A program made the position numbers and the translations under genes. Source: Cepaea nemoralis (taxonomy: Eukaryota > Mollusca > Gastropoda > Stylommatophora > Helicidae). From it: a stretch of 64,000 nucleotides of DNA. The notes beneath the pieces were generated by a model that was not told the origin of the DNA, ran no database searches, and saw only the letters and a list, made by a program, of their open reading frames with translations. How positions within the stretch are numbered: the stretch's first letter is position 1; each line of letters begins with the position of its first letter. Positions 43,493-58,400 of this stretch are shown here, one piece after another. The stretch covers positions 616,001-680,000 of the forward strand of contig JACEFZ010017398.1 of the NCBI GenBank assembly GCA_014155875.1, read 5' to 3'.

Positions 43493-46400
43493 TCCACATC
43501 TTCCGTTGGTGTGCCCCAGTTTCTGTACAAGTGCCCCATCTACTGTACAAATACCCCATCTTTAAATGTGCCCCAGTTTTGTACAAGTGCCCCATCTACT
43601 GTACAAATACCCCATCTTTAAATGTGCCCCGGCTTCTATACATGTGCCCCATCTTCTGTAAGTTTATCCCATCTTCTGTCTATGTGCCCCATCTTCTGTC
43701 CATGTACCACATCTTCTGTCCAGTTGTCTGTCCATGTGCCCCATCTTCTGTACATGTGTCCAATCCTCTGTCCATGTGCCCCATTTTCTATACATGTGTC
43801 GAATCCTCTGTCCATATGCCCCATTTTCTGTCCATGTGCCCCATCTTCTGTGCATGTGTCCCATCTTCTGTCTATGTGCCCAATCTTCTGTCCATGCGCC
43901 CAATCTTCTGTATATGTGCCCCGCCCCATCTCCTGTCCATGTACCACATCTTCTATCCAGGCGCCCAGTCATCTGTCCATGTGCCCCATCTTCTGTACAT
44001 GTGTCCAATCCTCTGTCCATGTGCCCCATATTCTGTACATGTGTTGAATCCTCTGTCCATGTGCCCCATATTCTGTCCATGTGTCCAATCTTCTGTACAT
44101 GTGCCCCATCTTCTGTCTATGTGCCCCATCTTCTGTCCATGTATCCCATCTTCTGTACATGTGCCCCATCTTCTGTCCATGTGCCCCATCTTCTGTCCAT
44201 GTGCCCCATCTTCTGTCCATGTATCCCATCTTCTGTACATGTGCCCCATCTTCTGTCCATGTGCCCCATCTTCTGTACATGTGCCCCATCTTCTGTACAT
44301 GTGCCCCATCTTCTGTACATGTGCCCCATCTTCTGTACATGTGCCCCATCTTCTGTCCATGTGCCCCATCTTCTGTCCATGTATCCCATCTTCTGTACAT
44401 GTGCCCCATCTTCTGTCCATGTGCCCCATCTTCTGTACATGTGCCCATCTTCTGTCCATGTGCCCCATCTTCTGTCCATGTATCCCATCATCTGTACATA
44501 TATCCCATCATCTGTACATGTATTCAATCTTATGTCCATGTATCCAGTCTTCTGTCCATGTGTCATATCTTCTGTCCAAGTGCGCAATCTTTTGTCCATG
44601 TGACCCATCTTCTGTCCAAGTGCCCTGCCCCATTTCCTGTTTATGTGCCCCATCTTCAGCACATATTCCCCATCTTCTCTCCATGTGTATAATCTTCTGT
44701 CCATGAGCCCCACATTCTATCCATGTGTCCAATCTTCTGTACATGTGTCCAATCTTCTGTAAATGTGTCCAATCTTCTGTACATGTGTCCAATCTTCTGT
44801 ACATGTGTCCAATCTTCTGTACATGTGCCCCATCTTCTGTACAAATGCACCATCTTCTGTACATGTGTCCAATCTTCTGTCTGTGTGCCCCATCTTCTGT
44901 ACAAATGCACCATCTTCTGTACATGTGCCTCATCTTCTGTCCATGTGCCCGATCTTCTGCCCATGTGTCCAATCTTCTGTACATGTGGTCAGTCTTCTGT
45001 ACATGTGCACCATCTTCTGTACATGTGTCCAATCTTCTGTCCATGTGTCCAATCTTCTGTCCATGTGTCCAATCTTCTGTCCATGTGTCTAATCTTCTGT
45101 ACATGTGTCCAATCTTCTGTACATGTGGTCAGTCTTCTGTACATGTGTACCATCTTCTGTACATGTGTCCAATCTTCTGTCCATGGATCCCATCTTTTTT
45201 CCATGTGTCGAATCTTCTGTCCATGTGTCCAATCTTCTGTCCATGTATCCCATCTTCTGTACATGTATCCCATCTTCTGTCCATGTGCCCCATCTTCTGT
45301 CTATGTGTCCAATCTTCTGTCCATGTGCCCCATCTTCTGTCTATGTGCCCCATCTTCTGTCCATGTATCCCATCTTCTGTCCATGTATCCCATCTTCTGT
45401 CCATGTATCCCATCTTCTGTCCATGTGTCCAATCTTCTGTCCATGTGCCCCATCTTCTGTCTATGTGCCCCATCTTCTGTCCATGTATCCCATCTTCTGT
45501 CCATGTATCCCATCTTCTGTCCATGTATCCCATCTTCTGTCCATGGATCCCATCTTTTGTCCATGTGTCGAATCTTCTGTCCATGTGTCCAATCTTCTGT
45601 CCATGTGTCCAATCTTCTGTCCATGTGCCCAATCTTCTGTCCATGTGTCCAATCTTCTGTCCATGTGTCCAATCTTCTGTCCATGTGTCCAATCTTCTGT
45701 CCATGTGTCCAATCTTCTGTCTATGTGCCCCATCTTCTGTCCATGTATCCCATCTTCTGTCCATGTATCCCATCTTCTGTCCATGTATCCCATCTTTTGT
45801 CCATGTGTCCCATCTTCTGTCCATGGATCCCATATTTTGTCCATGTGTCGAATCTTCTGTCCATGTGTCCAATCTTCTGTCCATGTGTCCAATCTTCTGT
45901 CCATGTGCACCATCTTCTGTACATGTGTCCAATCTTCTGTCTATGTGCACCATCTTCTGTACATGTGTCCAATCTTCTGTCCATGTATCCCATCTTCTGT
46001 CCATGTATCCCATCTTCTGTCTATGTATCCCATCTTCTGTCCATGGATCCCATCTTTTGTCCATGTGTCGAATCTTCTGTCCATGTGTCCAATCTTCTGT
46101 CCATGTGTCCAATCTTCTGTCCATGTGCCCCATCTTCTGTCCATGTGTCCAATCTTCTGTCCATGTGTCCAATCTTCTGTCCATGTGTCCAATCTTCTGT
46201 CCATGTGCCCCATCTTCTGTCTATGTGCCCCATCTTCTGTCCATGTATCCCATCTTCTGTCCATGTATCCCATCTTCTGTCCATGTATCCCATCTTCTGT
46301 CCATGGATCCCATCTTTTGTCCATGTGTCGAATCTTCTGTCCATGTGTCCAATCTTCTGTCCATGTGTCCAATCTTCTGTCCATGTGCCCAATCTTCTGT

Positions 46401-49400
46401 CCATGTGTCCAATCTTCTGTCCATGTGTCCAATCTTCTGTCCATGTGTCCAATCTTCTGTCCATGTGCCCCATCTTCTGTCCATGTGCCCCATCTTCTGT
46501 CCATGTATCCCATCTTCTGTCCATGTATCCCATCTTCTGTCCATGTGCCCCATCTTCTGTCCATGTGCCCCATCTTCTGTCCATGTGCCCCATCTTCTGT
46601 CCATGTGCCCCATCTTCTGTCCATGTGCCCCATCTTCTGTCCATGTGTCCAATCTTCTGTCCATGTGCCCCATCTTCTGTCCATGTATCCCATCTTCTGT
46701 CCATGTATCCCATCTTCTGTCCATGTGCCCCATCTTCTGTCCATGTGCCCCATCTTGTGTCCATGAGCCCCATCTTCTGTCCATGTGCCCCATCTTCTGT
46801 CCATGTATCCCATCTTCTGTCCATGTATCCCATCTTCTGGTCCATGGATCCCATCTTCTGTCCATGGATCCCATCTTCTGTCCATGGATCCCATCTTCTG
46901 TCCATGTGCCCCATCTTCTGTCCATGTATCCCATCTCTGTCCATGTGTCCCATCTTCTGTCCATGTATCCCATCTTCTGTCCATGTGCCCCAATCTTCTG
47001 TCCATGTGCCCCATCTTCTGTCCATGTGCCCCATCTTCTGTCCATGTATCCCATCTTCTGTCCATGTGCCCCATCTTCTGTCCATGTGCCCCATCTTCTG
47101 TCCATGTGCCCCATCTTCTGTCCATGTATCCCATCTTCTGTCCATGTGCCCATCTTCTGTCCATGTGCCCCATCTTCTGTCCATGTGCCCCATCTTCTGT
47201 CCATGTATCCCATCTTCTGTCCATGTATCCCATCTTCTGTCCATGTGTCCCATCTTCTGTCCATGTGCCCCATCTTCTGTCCATGTGCCCCATCTTCTGT
47301 CCATGTGCCCATCTTCTGTCCATGTGCCCCATCTTCTGTCCATGTATCCCATCTTCTGTCCATGTATCCCATCTTCTGTCCATGTGCCCCATCTTCTGTC
47401 CATGTGCCCCATCTTCTGTCCATGTGCCCATCTTCTGTCCATGTATCCCATCTTCTGTCCATGTATCCCATCTTCTGTCCATGTGCCCCATCTTCTGTCC
47501 ATGTGCCCCATCTTCTGTCCATGTGCCCCATCTTCTGTCCATGTATCCCATCTTCTGTCCATGTGTCCCATCTTCTGTCCATGGATCCCATCTTCTGTCC
47601 ATGTATCCCATCTTCTGTCCATGTGTCCCATCTTCTGTCCATGTATCCCACTTCTGTCCATGTGCCCCATCTTCTGTCCATGTGCCCCATCTTCTGTCCA
47701 TGTGCCCCATCTTCTGTCCATGTATCCCATCTTCTGTCCATGTGCCCCATCTTCTGTCCATGTGCCCCATCTTCTGTCCATGGTGCCCCATCTTCTGTCC
47801 ATGTGCCCCATCTTCTGTCCATTGTGCCCCATCTTCTGTCCATGTATCCCATCTTCTGTCCATGTGTCCCCATCTTCTGTCCATGTGCCCCATCTTCTGT
47901 CCATGTATCCCATCTTCTGTCCATGTGCCCCATCTTCTGTCCATGTATCCCATCTTCTGTCCATGTATCCCATCTTCTGTCCATGTGCCCCATCTTGTGT
48001 CCATGAGTCCATCTTCTGTCCATGTGCCCCATCTTCTGTCCATGTGCCCCATCTTCTGTGCATGTGTCCCATCTTCTGTCTATGTGCCCAATCTTCTGTC
48101 CATGTGTCCCATCTTCTGTACATGTGCCCCACCCCATCTCCTGTCCATGCGCCCAATCTTCTGTACATGTGCCACACCGCATCTCCTGTCTATGTGCCCC
48201 ATCTTCTGTCCATGTACCACATCTTCTATCCAGGCGCCCAGTCGTCTGTCCATGTGCCCCATCTTCTGTACATGTGTCCAATCCTCTGTCCATGTGCCCC
48301 ATTTTCTGTACATGTGTTGAATCTTCTGTCTATGTGCCCCATCTTCTGTCCATGTGCCCCATTTTCTGTCCATGTGTCGAATCTTCTGTCCATGTGTTGA
48401 ATCTTCTGTCCATGTGTCCAATCTTCTGTCCATGTATCCCATCTTCTGTCCATGTATCCCATCTTCTGTCCATGTGCCCCATCTTCTGTCCATGTATCCC
48501 ATCTTCTGTCCATGTATCCATCTTCTGTCCATGTGCCCCATCTTCTGTCCATGTATCCCATCTTCTGTCCATGTGCCCCATCTTCTGTCCATGTGTCCCA
48601 TCTTCTGTCCATGTATCCCATCTTCTGTCCATGTATCCCATCTTCTGTCCATGTGCCCATCTTCTGTCCATGTATCCCATCTTCTGTCCATGTGTCCCAA
48701 TCTTCTGTCCATGTATCCCATCTTCTGTCCATGTATCCCATCTTCTGTCCATGTGCCCCATCTTCTGTCCATGTATCCCATCTTCTGTCCATGTATCCCA
48801 TCTTCTGTCCATGTATCCCATCTTCTGTCCATGTGCCCCATCTTCTGTACCATGTTCCCATCTTCTGTCCATGTGCCCCATCTTCTGTCCATGTATCCCA
48901 TCTTCTGTCCATGTATCCCATCTTCTGTCCATAGTATCCCATCTTCTGTCCATGTGTCCCATCTTCTGTCCATGTATCCATCTTCTGTCCATGTGCCCCA
49001 TCTTCTGTCCATGTGTCCCATCTTCTGTCCATGTGCCCCATCTTCTGTCCATGTATCCCATCTTCTGTCCATGTGTCCCATCTTCTGTCCATGTGCCCCA
49101 TCTTCTGTCCATGTATCCCATCTTCTGTCCATGTATCCCATCTTCTGTCCATGTATCCCATCTTCTGTCCATGTGCCCCATCTTCTGTCCATGTATCCCA
49201 TCTTCTGTCCATGTGTCCCATCTTCTGTCCATGTATCCCATCTTCTGTCCATGTATCCCATCTTCTGTCCATGTGCCCCATCTTCTGTCCATGTATCCCA
49301 TCTTCTGTCCATGTGCCCCATCTTCTGTCCATGTGCCCCATCTTCTGTCCATGGTGTCCCATCTTCTGTCCATGTATCCCATCTTCTGTTCCATGTGCCC

Positions 49401-52400
49401 CATCTTGTGTCCATGAGCCCCATCTTGTGTCCATGTATCCCATCTTCTGTCCATGTATCCCATCTTCTGTCCATGTGCCCCATCTTCTGTCCATGTGCCC
49501 ATCTTCTGTCCATGTATCCCATCTTCTGTCCATGTGCCCCATCTTCTGTCCATGTGCCCCATCTTCTGTCCATGTATCCCATCTTCTGTCCATGTATCCC
49601 ATCTTCTGTCCATGTGCCCCATCTTCTGTCCATGTATCCCATCTTCTGTCCATGTATCCCATCTTCTGTCCATGTATCCCATCTTCTGTCCATGTATCCC
49701 ATCTTCTGTCCATGTATCCCATCTTCTGTCCATGTGCCCCATCTTCTGTCCATGTATCCCATCTTCTGTCCATGTATCCCATCTTCTGTCCATGTGCCCA
49801 TCTTCTGTCCATGTGCCCCATCTTCTGTCCATGTATCCCATCTTCTGTCCATGTATCCCATCTTCTGTCCATGTGATCCCATCTTCTGTCCATGTATCCC
49901 ATCTTCTGTCCATGTATCCCATCTTCTGTCCATGTATCCCATCTTCTGTCCATGTGCCCCATCTTCTGTCCATGTATCCCATCTTCTGTCCATGTATCCC
50001 ATCTTCTGTCCATGTGCCCCATCTTCTGTCCATGTGCCCCATCTTCTGTCCATGTATCCCATCTTCTGTCCATGTGCCCCATCTTCTGTCCATGTGCCCC
50101 ATCTTCTGTCCATGTATCCCATCTTCTGTCCATGTATCCCATCTTCTGTCCATGTATCCCATCTTCTGTCCATGTATCCCATCTTCTGTCCATGTGCCCC
50201 ATCTTCTGTCCATGTATCCCATCTTCTGTCCATGTATCCCATCCTCTGTCCATGTGTCCCATCTTCTGTCCATGTATCCCATCTTCTGTCCATGTGCCCC
50301 ATCTTCTGTCCATGTGCCCCATCTTCTGTCCATGTGCCCCATCTTCTGTCCATGTATCCCATCTTCTGTCCATGTGCCCCATCTTCTGTCCATGTATCCC
50401 ATCTTCTGTCCATGTATCCCATCTTCTGTCCATGTGCCCCATCTTCTGTCCATGTATCCCATCTTCTGTCCATGTGCCCCATCTTCTGTCCATGTATCCC
50501 ATCTTCTGTCCATGTGCCCCATCTTCTGTCCATGTGCCCCATCTTCTGTCCATGTGTCCCATCTTCTGTCCATGTGCCCCATCTTCTGTCCATGTGCCCC
50601 ATCTTCTGTCCATGTGCCCCATCTTCTGTCCATGTGCCCCATCTTCTGTCCATGTGCCCCATCTTCTGTCCATGTGCCCCATCTTCTGTCCATGTGCCCC
50701 ATCTTCTGTCCATGTGCCCCATCTTCTGTCCATGTATCCCATCTTCTGTCCATGTATCCCATCTTCTGTCCATGTGCCCCATCTTCTGTCCATGTGCCCC
50801 ATCTTCTGTCCATGTGCCCCATCTTCTGTCCATGTATCCCATCTTCTGTCCATGTGCCCCATCTTCTGTCCATGTGCCCCATCTTCTGTCCATGTATCCC
50901 CATCTTCTGTCCATGTGCCCCATCTTCTGTCCATGTGCCCCATCTTCTGTCCCATGTATCCCCATCTTCTGTCCATGTATCCCATCTTCTGTCCATGTAT
51001 CCCATCTTCTGTCCATGTATCCCATCTTCTGTCCATGTGCCCCATCTTCTGTCCATGTGCCCCATCTTCTGTCCATGTATCCCATCTTCTGTCCATGTAT
51101 CCCCATCTTCTGTCCATGTGCCCCATCTTCTGTCCATGTGCCCCATCTTCTGTCCATGTATCCCCATCTTCTGTCCATGTATCCCCATCTTCTGTCCATG
51201 TATCCCATCTTCTGTCCATGTATCCCATCTTCTGTCCATGTGCCCCATCTTCTGTCCATGTGCCCCATCTTCTGTCCATGTGCCCCATCTTCTGTCCATG
51301 TGCCCCATCTTCTGTCCATGTATCCCATCTTCTGTCCATGTATCCCATCTTCTGTCCATGTGCCCCATCTTCTGTCCATGTATCCCATCTTCTGTCCATG
51401 TGCCCCATCTTCTGTCCATGTGCCCCATCTTCTGTCCATGTGCCCCATCTTCTGTCCATGTATCCCATCTTCTGTCCATGTGCCCCATCTTCTGTCCATG
51501 TGCCCCATCTTCTGTCCATGTATCCCATCTTCTGTCCATGTATCCCATCTTCTGTCCATGTATCCCATCTTCTGTCCATGTGTCCCATCTTCTGTCCATG
51601 TGCCCCATCTTCTGTCCATGTGCCCCATCTTCTGTCCATGTGCCCCATCTTCTGTCCATGTGCCCCATCTTCTGTCCATGTATCCCATCTTCTGTCCATG
51701 TATCCCATCTTCTGTCCATGTGCCCCATCTTCTGTCCATGTGTCCCATCTTCTGTCCATGTGCCCCATCTTCTGTCCATGTATCCCATCTTCTGTCCATG
51801 TATCCCATCTTCTGTCCATGTGCCCCATCTTCTGTCCATGTGCCCCATCTTCTGTCCATGTGCCCCATCTTCTGTCCATGTATCCCATCTTCTGTCCATG
51901 TGTCCCATCTTCTGTCCATGTATCCCATCTTCTGTCCATGTATCCCATCTTCTGTCCATGTGTCCCATCTTCTGTCCATGTATCCCATCTTCTGTCCATG
52001 TGCCCCATCTTCTGTCCATGTGCCCCATCTTCTGTCCATGTGCCCCATCTTCTGTCCATGTGCCCCATCTTCTGTCCATGTGCCCCATCTTCTGTCCATG
52101 TATCCCATCTTCTGTCCATGTGCCCCATCTTCTGTCCATGTGCCCCATCTTCTGTCCATGTGCCCCATCTTCTGTCCATGTGCCCCATCTTCTGTCCATG
52201 TATCCCATCTTCTGTCCATGTGCCCCATCTTCTGTCCATGTGCCCCATCTTCTGTCCATGTGCCCCATCTTCTGTCCATGTGCCCCATCTTCTGTCCATG
52301 TGCCCCATCTTCTGTCCATGTATCCCATCTTCTGTCCATGTGTCCCATCTTCTGTCCATGTGCCCCATCTTCTGTCCATGTATCCCATCTTCTGTCCATG

Positions 52401-55400
52401 TGCCCCATCTTCTGTCCATGTATCCCATCTTCTGTCCATGTATCCCATCTTCTGTCCATGTGCCCCATCTTGTGTCCATGAGTCCCATCTTCTGTCCATG
52501 TGCCCCATCTTCTGTCCATGTGCCCCATCTTCTGTGCATGTGTCCCATCTTCTGTCTATGTGCCCAATCTTCTGTCCATGTGTCCCATCTTCTGTACATG
52601 TGCCCCACCCCATCTCCTGTCCATGCGCCCAATCTTCTGTACATGTGCCACACCGCATCTCCTGTCTATGTGCCCCATCTTCTGTCCATGTACCACATCT
52701 TCTATCCAGGCGCCCAGTCGTCTGTCCATGTGCCCCATCTTCTGTACATGTGTCCAATCCTCTGTCCATGTGCCCCATTTTCTGTACATGTGTTGAATCT
52801 TCTGTCTATGTGCCCCATCTTCTGTCCATGTGCCCCATTTTCTGTCCATGTGTCGAATCTTCTGTCCATGTGTTGAATCTTCTGTCCATGTGTCCAATCT
52901 TCTGTCCATGTATCCCATCTTCTGTCCATGTATCCCATCTTCTGTCCATGTGCCCCATCTTCTGTCCATGTATCCCATCTTCTGTCCATGTATCCCATCT
53001 TCTGTCCATGTGCCCCATCTTCTGTCCATGTATCCCATCTTCTGTCCATGTTGCCCCATCTTCTGTCCATGTGTCCCATCTTCTGTCCATGTATCCCATC
53101 TTCTGTCCATGTATCCCATCTTCTGTCCATGTGCCCCATCTTCTGTCCATGTATCCCATCTTCTGTCCATGTGTCCCATCTTCTGTCCATGTATCCCATC
53201 TTCTGTCCATGTATCCCATCTTCTGTCCATGTGCCACCATCTTCTGTCCATGTATCCCATCTTCTGTCCATGTATCCCATCTTCTGTCCATGTATCCCAT
53301 CTTCTGTCCATGTGCCCCATCTTCTGTCCATGTATCCCATCTTCTGTCCATGTGCCCCCATCTTCTGTCCATGTATCCCATCTTTCTGTCCATGTATCCC
53401 ATCTTCTGTCCATGTATCCCATCTTCTGTCCATGTATCCCATCTTCTGTCCATGTATCCCATCTTCTGTCCATGTGCCCCATCTTCTGTCCATGTGTCCC
53501 ATCTTCTGTCCATGTGCCCCATCTTCTGTCCATGTATCCCATCTTCTGTCCATGTGTCCCATCTTCTGTCCATGTGCCCCATCTTCTGTCCATGTATCCA
53601 TCTTCTGTCCATGTATCCCATCTTCTGTCCATGTATCCCATCTTCTGTCCATGTGCCCCATCTTCTGTCCCATGTATCCCATCTTCTGTCCATGTGTCCC
53701 ATCTTCTGTCCATGTATCCCATCTTCTGTCCATGTATCCCATCTTCTGTCCATGTGCCCCATCTTCTGTCCATGTATCCCATCTTCTGTCCATGTGCCCC
53801 ATCTTCTGTCCATGTGCCCCATCTTCTGTCCATGTGTCCCATCTTCTGTCCATGTATCCCATCTTCTGTCCATGTGCCCCATCTTGTGTCCATGAGCCCC
53901 ATCTTGTGTCCATGTATCCCATCTTCTGTCCATGTATCCCATCTTCTGTCCATGTGCCCCATCTTCTGTCCATGTGCCCCATCTTCTGTCCATGTATCCC
54001 ATCTTCTGTCCATGTGCCCCATCTTCTGTCCATGTGCCCCATCTTCTGTCCATGTATCCCATCTTCTGTCCATGTATCCCATCTTCTGTCCATGTGCCCC
54101 ATCTTCTGTCCATGTATCCCATCTTCTGTCCATGTATCCCATCTTCTGTCCATGTATCCCATCTTCTGTCCATGTATCCCATCTTCTGTCCATGTATCCC
54201 ATCTTCTGTCCATGTGCCCCATCTTCTGTCCATGTATCCCATCTTCTGTCCATGTATCCCATCTTCTGTCCATGTGCCCCATCTTCTGTCCATGTATCCC
54301 ATCTTCTGTCCATGTATCCCATCTTCTGTCCATGTATCCCATCTTCTGTCCATGTATCCCATCTTCTGTCCATGTATCCCATCTTCTGTCCATGTGCCCC
54401 ATCTTCTGTCCATGTGTCCCATCTTCTGTCCATGTGCCCCATCTTCTGTCCATGTATCCCATCTTCTGTCCATGTGTCCCATCTTCTGTCCATGTGCCCC
54501 ATCTTCTGTCCATGTGCCCCATCTTCTGTCCATGTATCCCATCTTCTGTCCATGTGCCCCCATCTTCTGTCCATGTGCCCCATCTTCTGTCCATGTATCC
54601 CATCTTCTGTCCATGTATCCCATCTTCTGTCCATGTATCCCATCTTCTGTCCATGTGCCCCATCTTCTGTCCATGGGCCCCATCTTCTGTCCATGTATCC
54701 CATCTTCTGTCCATGTGCCCCATCTTCTGTCCATGTGCCCCATCTTCTGTCCATGTGCCCCATCTTCTGTCCATGTGCCCCATCTTCTGTCCATGTGCCC
54801 CATCTTCTGTCCATGTGCCCCATCTTCTGTCCATGTATCCCATCTTCTGTCCATGTGCCCATCTTCTGTCCATGTGCCCCATCTTCTGTCCATGTATCCC
54901 ATCTTCTGTCCATGTGCCCATCTTCTGTCCATGTATCCCATCTTCTGTCCATGTGCCCCATCTTCTGTCCATGTGCCCCATCTTCTGTCCATGTGCCCCA
55001 TCTTCTGTCCATGTATCCCATCTTCTGTCCATGTGCCCCATCTTCTGTCCATGTATCCCATCTTCTGTCCATGTGCCCCATCTTCTGTCCATGTATCCCA
55101 TCTTCTGTCCATGTGCCCCATCTTCTGTCCATGTGCCCCATCTTCTGTCCATGTGCCCCATCTTCTGTCCATGTGCCCCATCTTCTGTCCATGTATCCCA
55201 TCTTCTGTCCATGTATCCCATCTTCTGTCCATGTGCCCCATCTTCTGTCCATGTGCCCCATCTTCTGTCCATGTGCCCCATCTTCTGTCCATGTGCCCCA
55301 TCTTCTGTCCATGTGCCCCATCTTCTGTCCATGTGCCCATCTTCTGTCCATGTATCCCATCTTCTGTCCATGTAGCCCCATCTTCTGTCCATGTGCCCCA

Positions 55401-58400
55401 TCTTCTGTCCATGTGCCCCATCTTCTGTCCATGTATCCCATCTTCTGTCCATGTGCCCCATCTTCTGTCCATGTGCCCCATCTTCTGTCCATGTATCCCA
55501 TCTTCTGTCCATGTATCCCATCTTCTGTCCATGTGTCCAATCTTCTGTCCATGTATCCCATCTTCTGTCCATGTGCCCCATCTTCTGTCCATGTATCCCA
55601 TCTTCTGTCCATGTGCCCCATCTTCTGTCCATGTATCCCATCTTCTGTCCATGTATCCCATCTTCTGTCCATGTATCCCATCTTCTGTCCATGTGCCCCA
55701 TCTTCTGTCCATGTGCCCCATCTTCTGTCCATGTATCCCATCTTCTGTCCATGTATCCCATCTTCTGTCCATGTGCCCCATCTTCTGTCCATGTGCCCCA
55801 TCTTCTGTCCATGTATCCCATCTTCTGTCCATGTGCCCCATCTTCTGTCCATGTGCCCCATCTTCTGTCCATGTATCCCATCTTCTGTCCATGTGCCCCA
55901 TCTTCTGTCCATGTGCCCCATCTTCTGTCCATGTGCCCCATCTTCTGTCCATGTGCCCCATCTTCTGTCCATGTATCCCATCTTCTGTCCATGTGCCCCA
56001 TCTTCTGTCCATGTGCCCCATCTTCTGTCCATGTGCCCCATCTTCTGTCCATGTGCCCCATCTTCTGTCCATGTGCCCCATCTTTAGTCCATGTGCCCCA
56101 TCTTCTGTCCATGTGCCTCATCTTCTGTCCATGTGTCCCATCTTCTGTCCATGTATCCCATCTTCTGTACATGTGCCCCATCTTCTGTCCATGTGCCCCA
56201 TCTTCTGTACATGTGCCCGATCTTCTGTCCATGTGCCCCATCTTCTGTCCATGTATCCCATCATCTGTACATGTATCCCATCATCTGTACATGTATTCAA
56301 TCTTATGTCCATGTATCCAGTCTTCTGTCCATGTGTCAAATCTTCTGTCCAAGTGCGCAATCTTTTGTCCATGTGACCCATCTTCCGTCCATGTGCCCAA
56401 TCTTCTGTCCAAGTGCCCTGCCCCATCTCCTGTTTATGTACCCCATCTTCAGCACATGTGCCCCATCTTCTGTCCATTTGTCCAATCTTCTGTACATGTG
56501 TCCAATCTTCTGTCCATGTGCCCCATCTTCTCTCCATGTGTCCAATTTCTGTCCATGTGCCCCATCTTCTGTCCATGTGTCCAATCTTCTGTCCATGTGT
56601 CCAATCTTCTGTCCATGTGCCCCATCTTCTGTCCATGTGTCCAATCTTCTGTCCATGTGTCCAATCTTCTGTCCATGTGTCCAATCTTCTGTCCATGTGT
56701 CCAATCTTCTGTCCATGATTCTAATCTTCTGTACATGTGTCCAATCTTCTGTACATGTGGTCAGTCTTCTGTACATGTGCACCATCTTCTGTCCATGTGC
56801 CCAATCTTCTGTACATGTGTCCAATCTTCTGTCCATGTGTCCAATCTTCTGTCCATGTGTCTAATCGTCTGTACATGTGTCCAATCTTCTGTACATGTGG
56901 TCAGTCTTCTGTACATGTGTCCAATCTTCTGTCCATGTGTCCAATCTTCTGTCCATGTGTCCAATCTTCTGTCCATGTGTCCAATCTTCTGTCCATGTGT
57001 CCAATCTTCTGTCCATGTGTCCAATCTTCTGTCCATGTGTCCAATCTTCTGTCCATGTGTCTAATCTTCTGTACATGTGTCCAATCTTCTGTCCATGTGT
57101 CCAATCTTCTGTCCATGTGTCTAATCTTCTGTACATGTGTTCAATCTTCTGTCCATGTGTCCAATCTTCTGTCCATATGCCCAATCTTCTGTACATGTGT
57201 CCAATCTTCTGTCCATGTGTCCAATCTTCTGTCCATGTGTCTAATCTTCTGTACATGTGTCCAATCTTCTGTCCATGTGTCCAATCTTCTGTCCATGTGT
57301 CCAATCTTCTGTCCATATGTCCAATCTTCTGTCCATGTGTCCAATCTTCTGTTCATGTGCCCCATCTTCTGTACATGTGTCGAATCTTCTGTCCATGTGC
57401 CCAATCTTCTGTCCATGTGCCCAATCTTCTGTCCATGCGTCCAATCTTCTGTCCATGTGTCCAATCTTCTGTCCATGTGCCCAATCTTTCGTCCATGTGC
57501 CCAATCTTCTGTCCATGTGCCCAATCTTTCGTCCATGTGTCCAATCTTCTGTCCATGTGCCCAATCTTCTGTCCATGTGCCCAATCTTCTGTCCATGTGT
57601 CTAATCTTCTGTCCATGTGCCCAGTCTTCTGTCCATGTGTTCTATTTTCTGTCCATATGCCCCATCTTCTGTCCATGTGCCCAATCTTCTGTCCATGTGC
57701 CCAATCTTCTGTCCATGTGTCCAATCTTCTGTCCATGTATCCCATCTTCTGTCCATGTGCCCAATCTTCTGTCCATATGCCCCATCTTCTGTCTATGTGC
57801 CCCATCTTCTGTCCATATGCCCCATCTTCTGTCTATGTGCCCAATCTTCTGTCCATGTGCCCAATCTTCTGTCCATGTGTCCAATCTTCTGTCCATGTAT
57901 CCCATCTTCTGTCCATGTGCCCAATCTTCTGTCCATATGCCCCATCTTCTGTCCATGTGTCCCATCTTCTGTCCATGTGTCTAATCTTCTGTCCATGTGT
58001 CCCATCTTCTGTCCATATGCCCCATCTTCTGTCCATGTGCCCAATCTTCTGTCCATATGCCCCATCTTCTGTCCATGTGTCCCATCTTCTGTCCATGTGT
58101 CTAATCTTCTGTCTATGTGTCCCATCTTCTGTCCATATGCCCCATCTTCTGTCCATGTGTCCCATCTTCTGTCCATGTGTCTAATCTTCTGTCTATGTGT
58201 CCCATCTTCTGTCCATATGCCCCATCTTCTGTCCATGTGTCTAATCTTCTGTCTATGTGTCCCATCTTCTGTCCATATGCCCCATCTTCTGTCCATGTGC
58301 CCAATCTTCTGTCCATATGCCCCATCTTCTGTCCATGTGTCCCATCTTCTGTCCATGTGTCTAATCTTCTGTCTATGTGTCCCATCTTCTGTCCATATGC

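Noticed and set aside
44723..53895. ORFs of 1,000-1,480 codons on both strands (e.g. 44723-48400 plus, 48080-52528 minus, 49453-53895 plus)
   Set aside because: They come from a 20-bp satellite with no stops in any frame. All frames encode rotations of the same repeat, and ends fall at random indels. No independent coding evidence.
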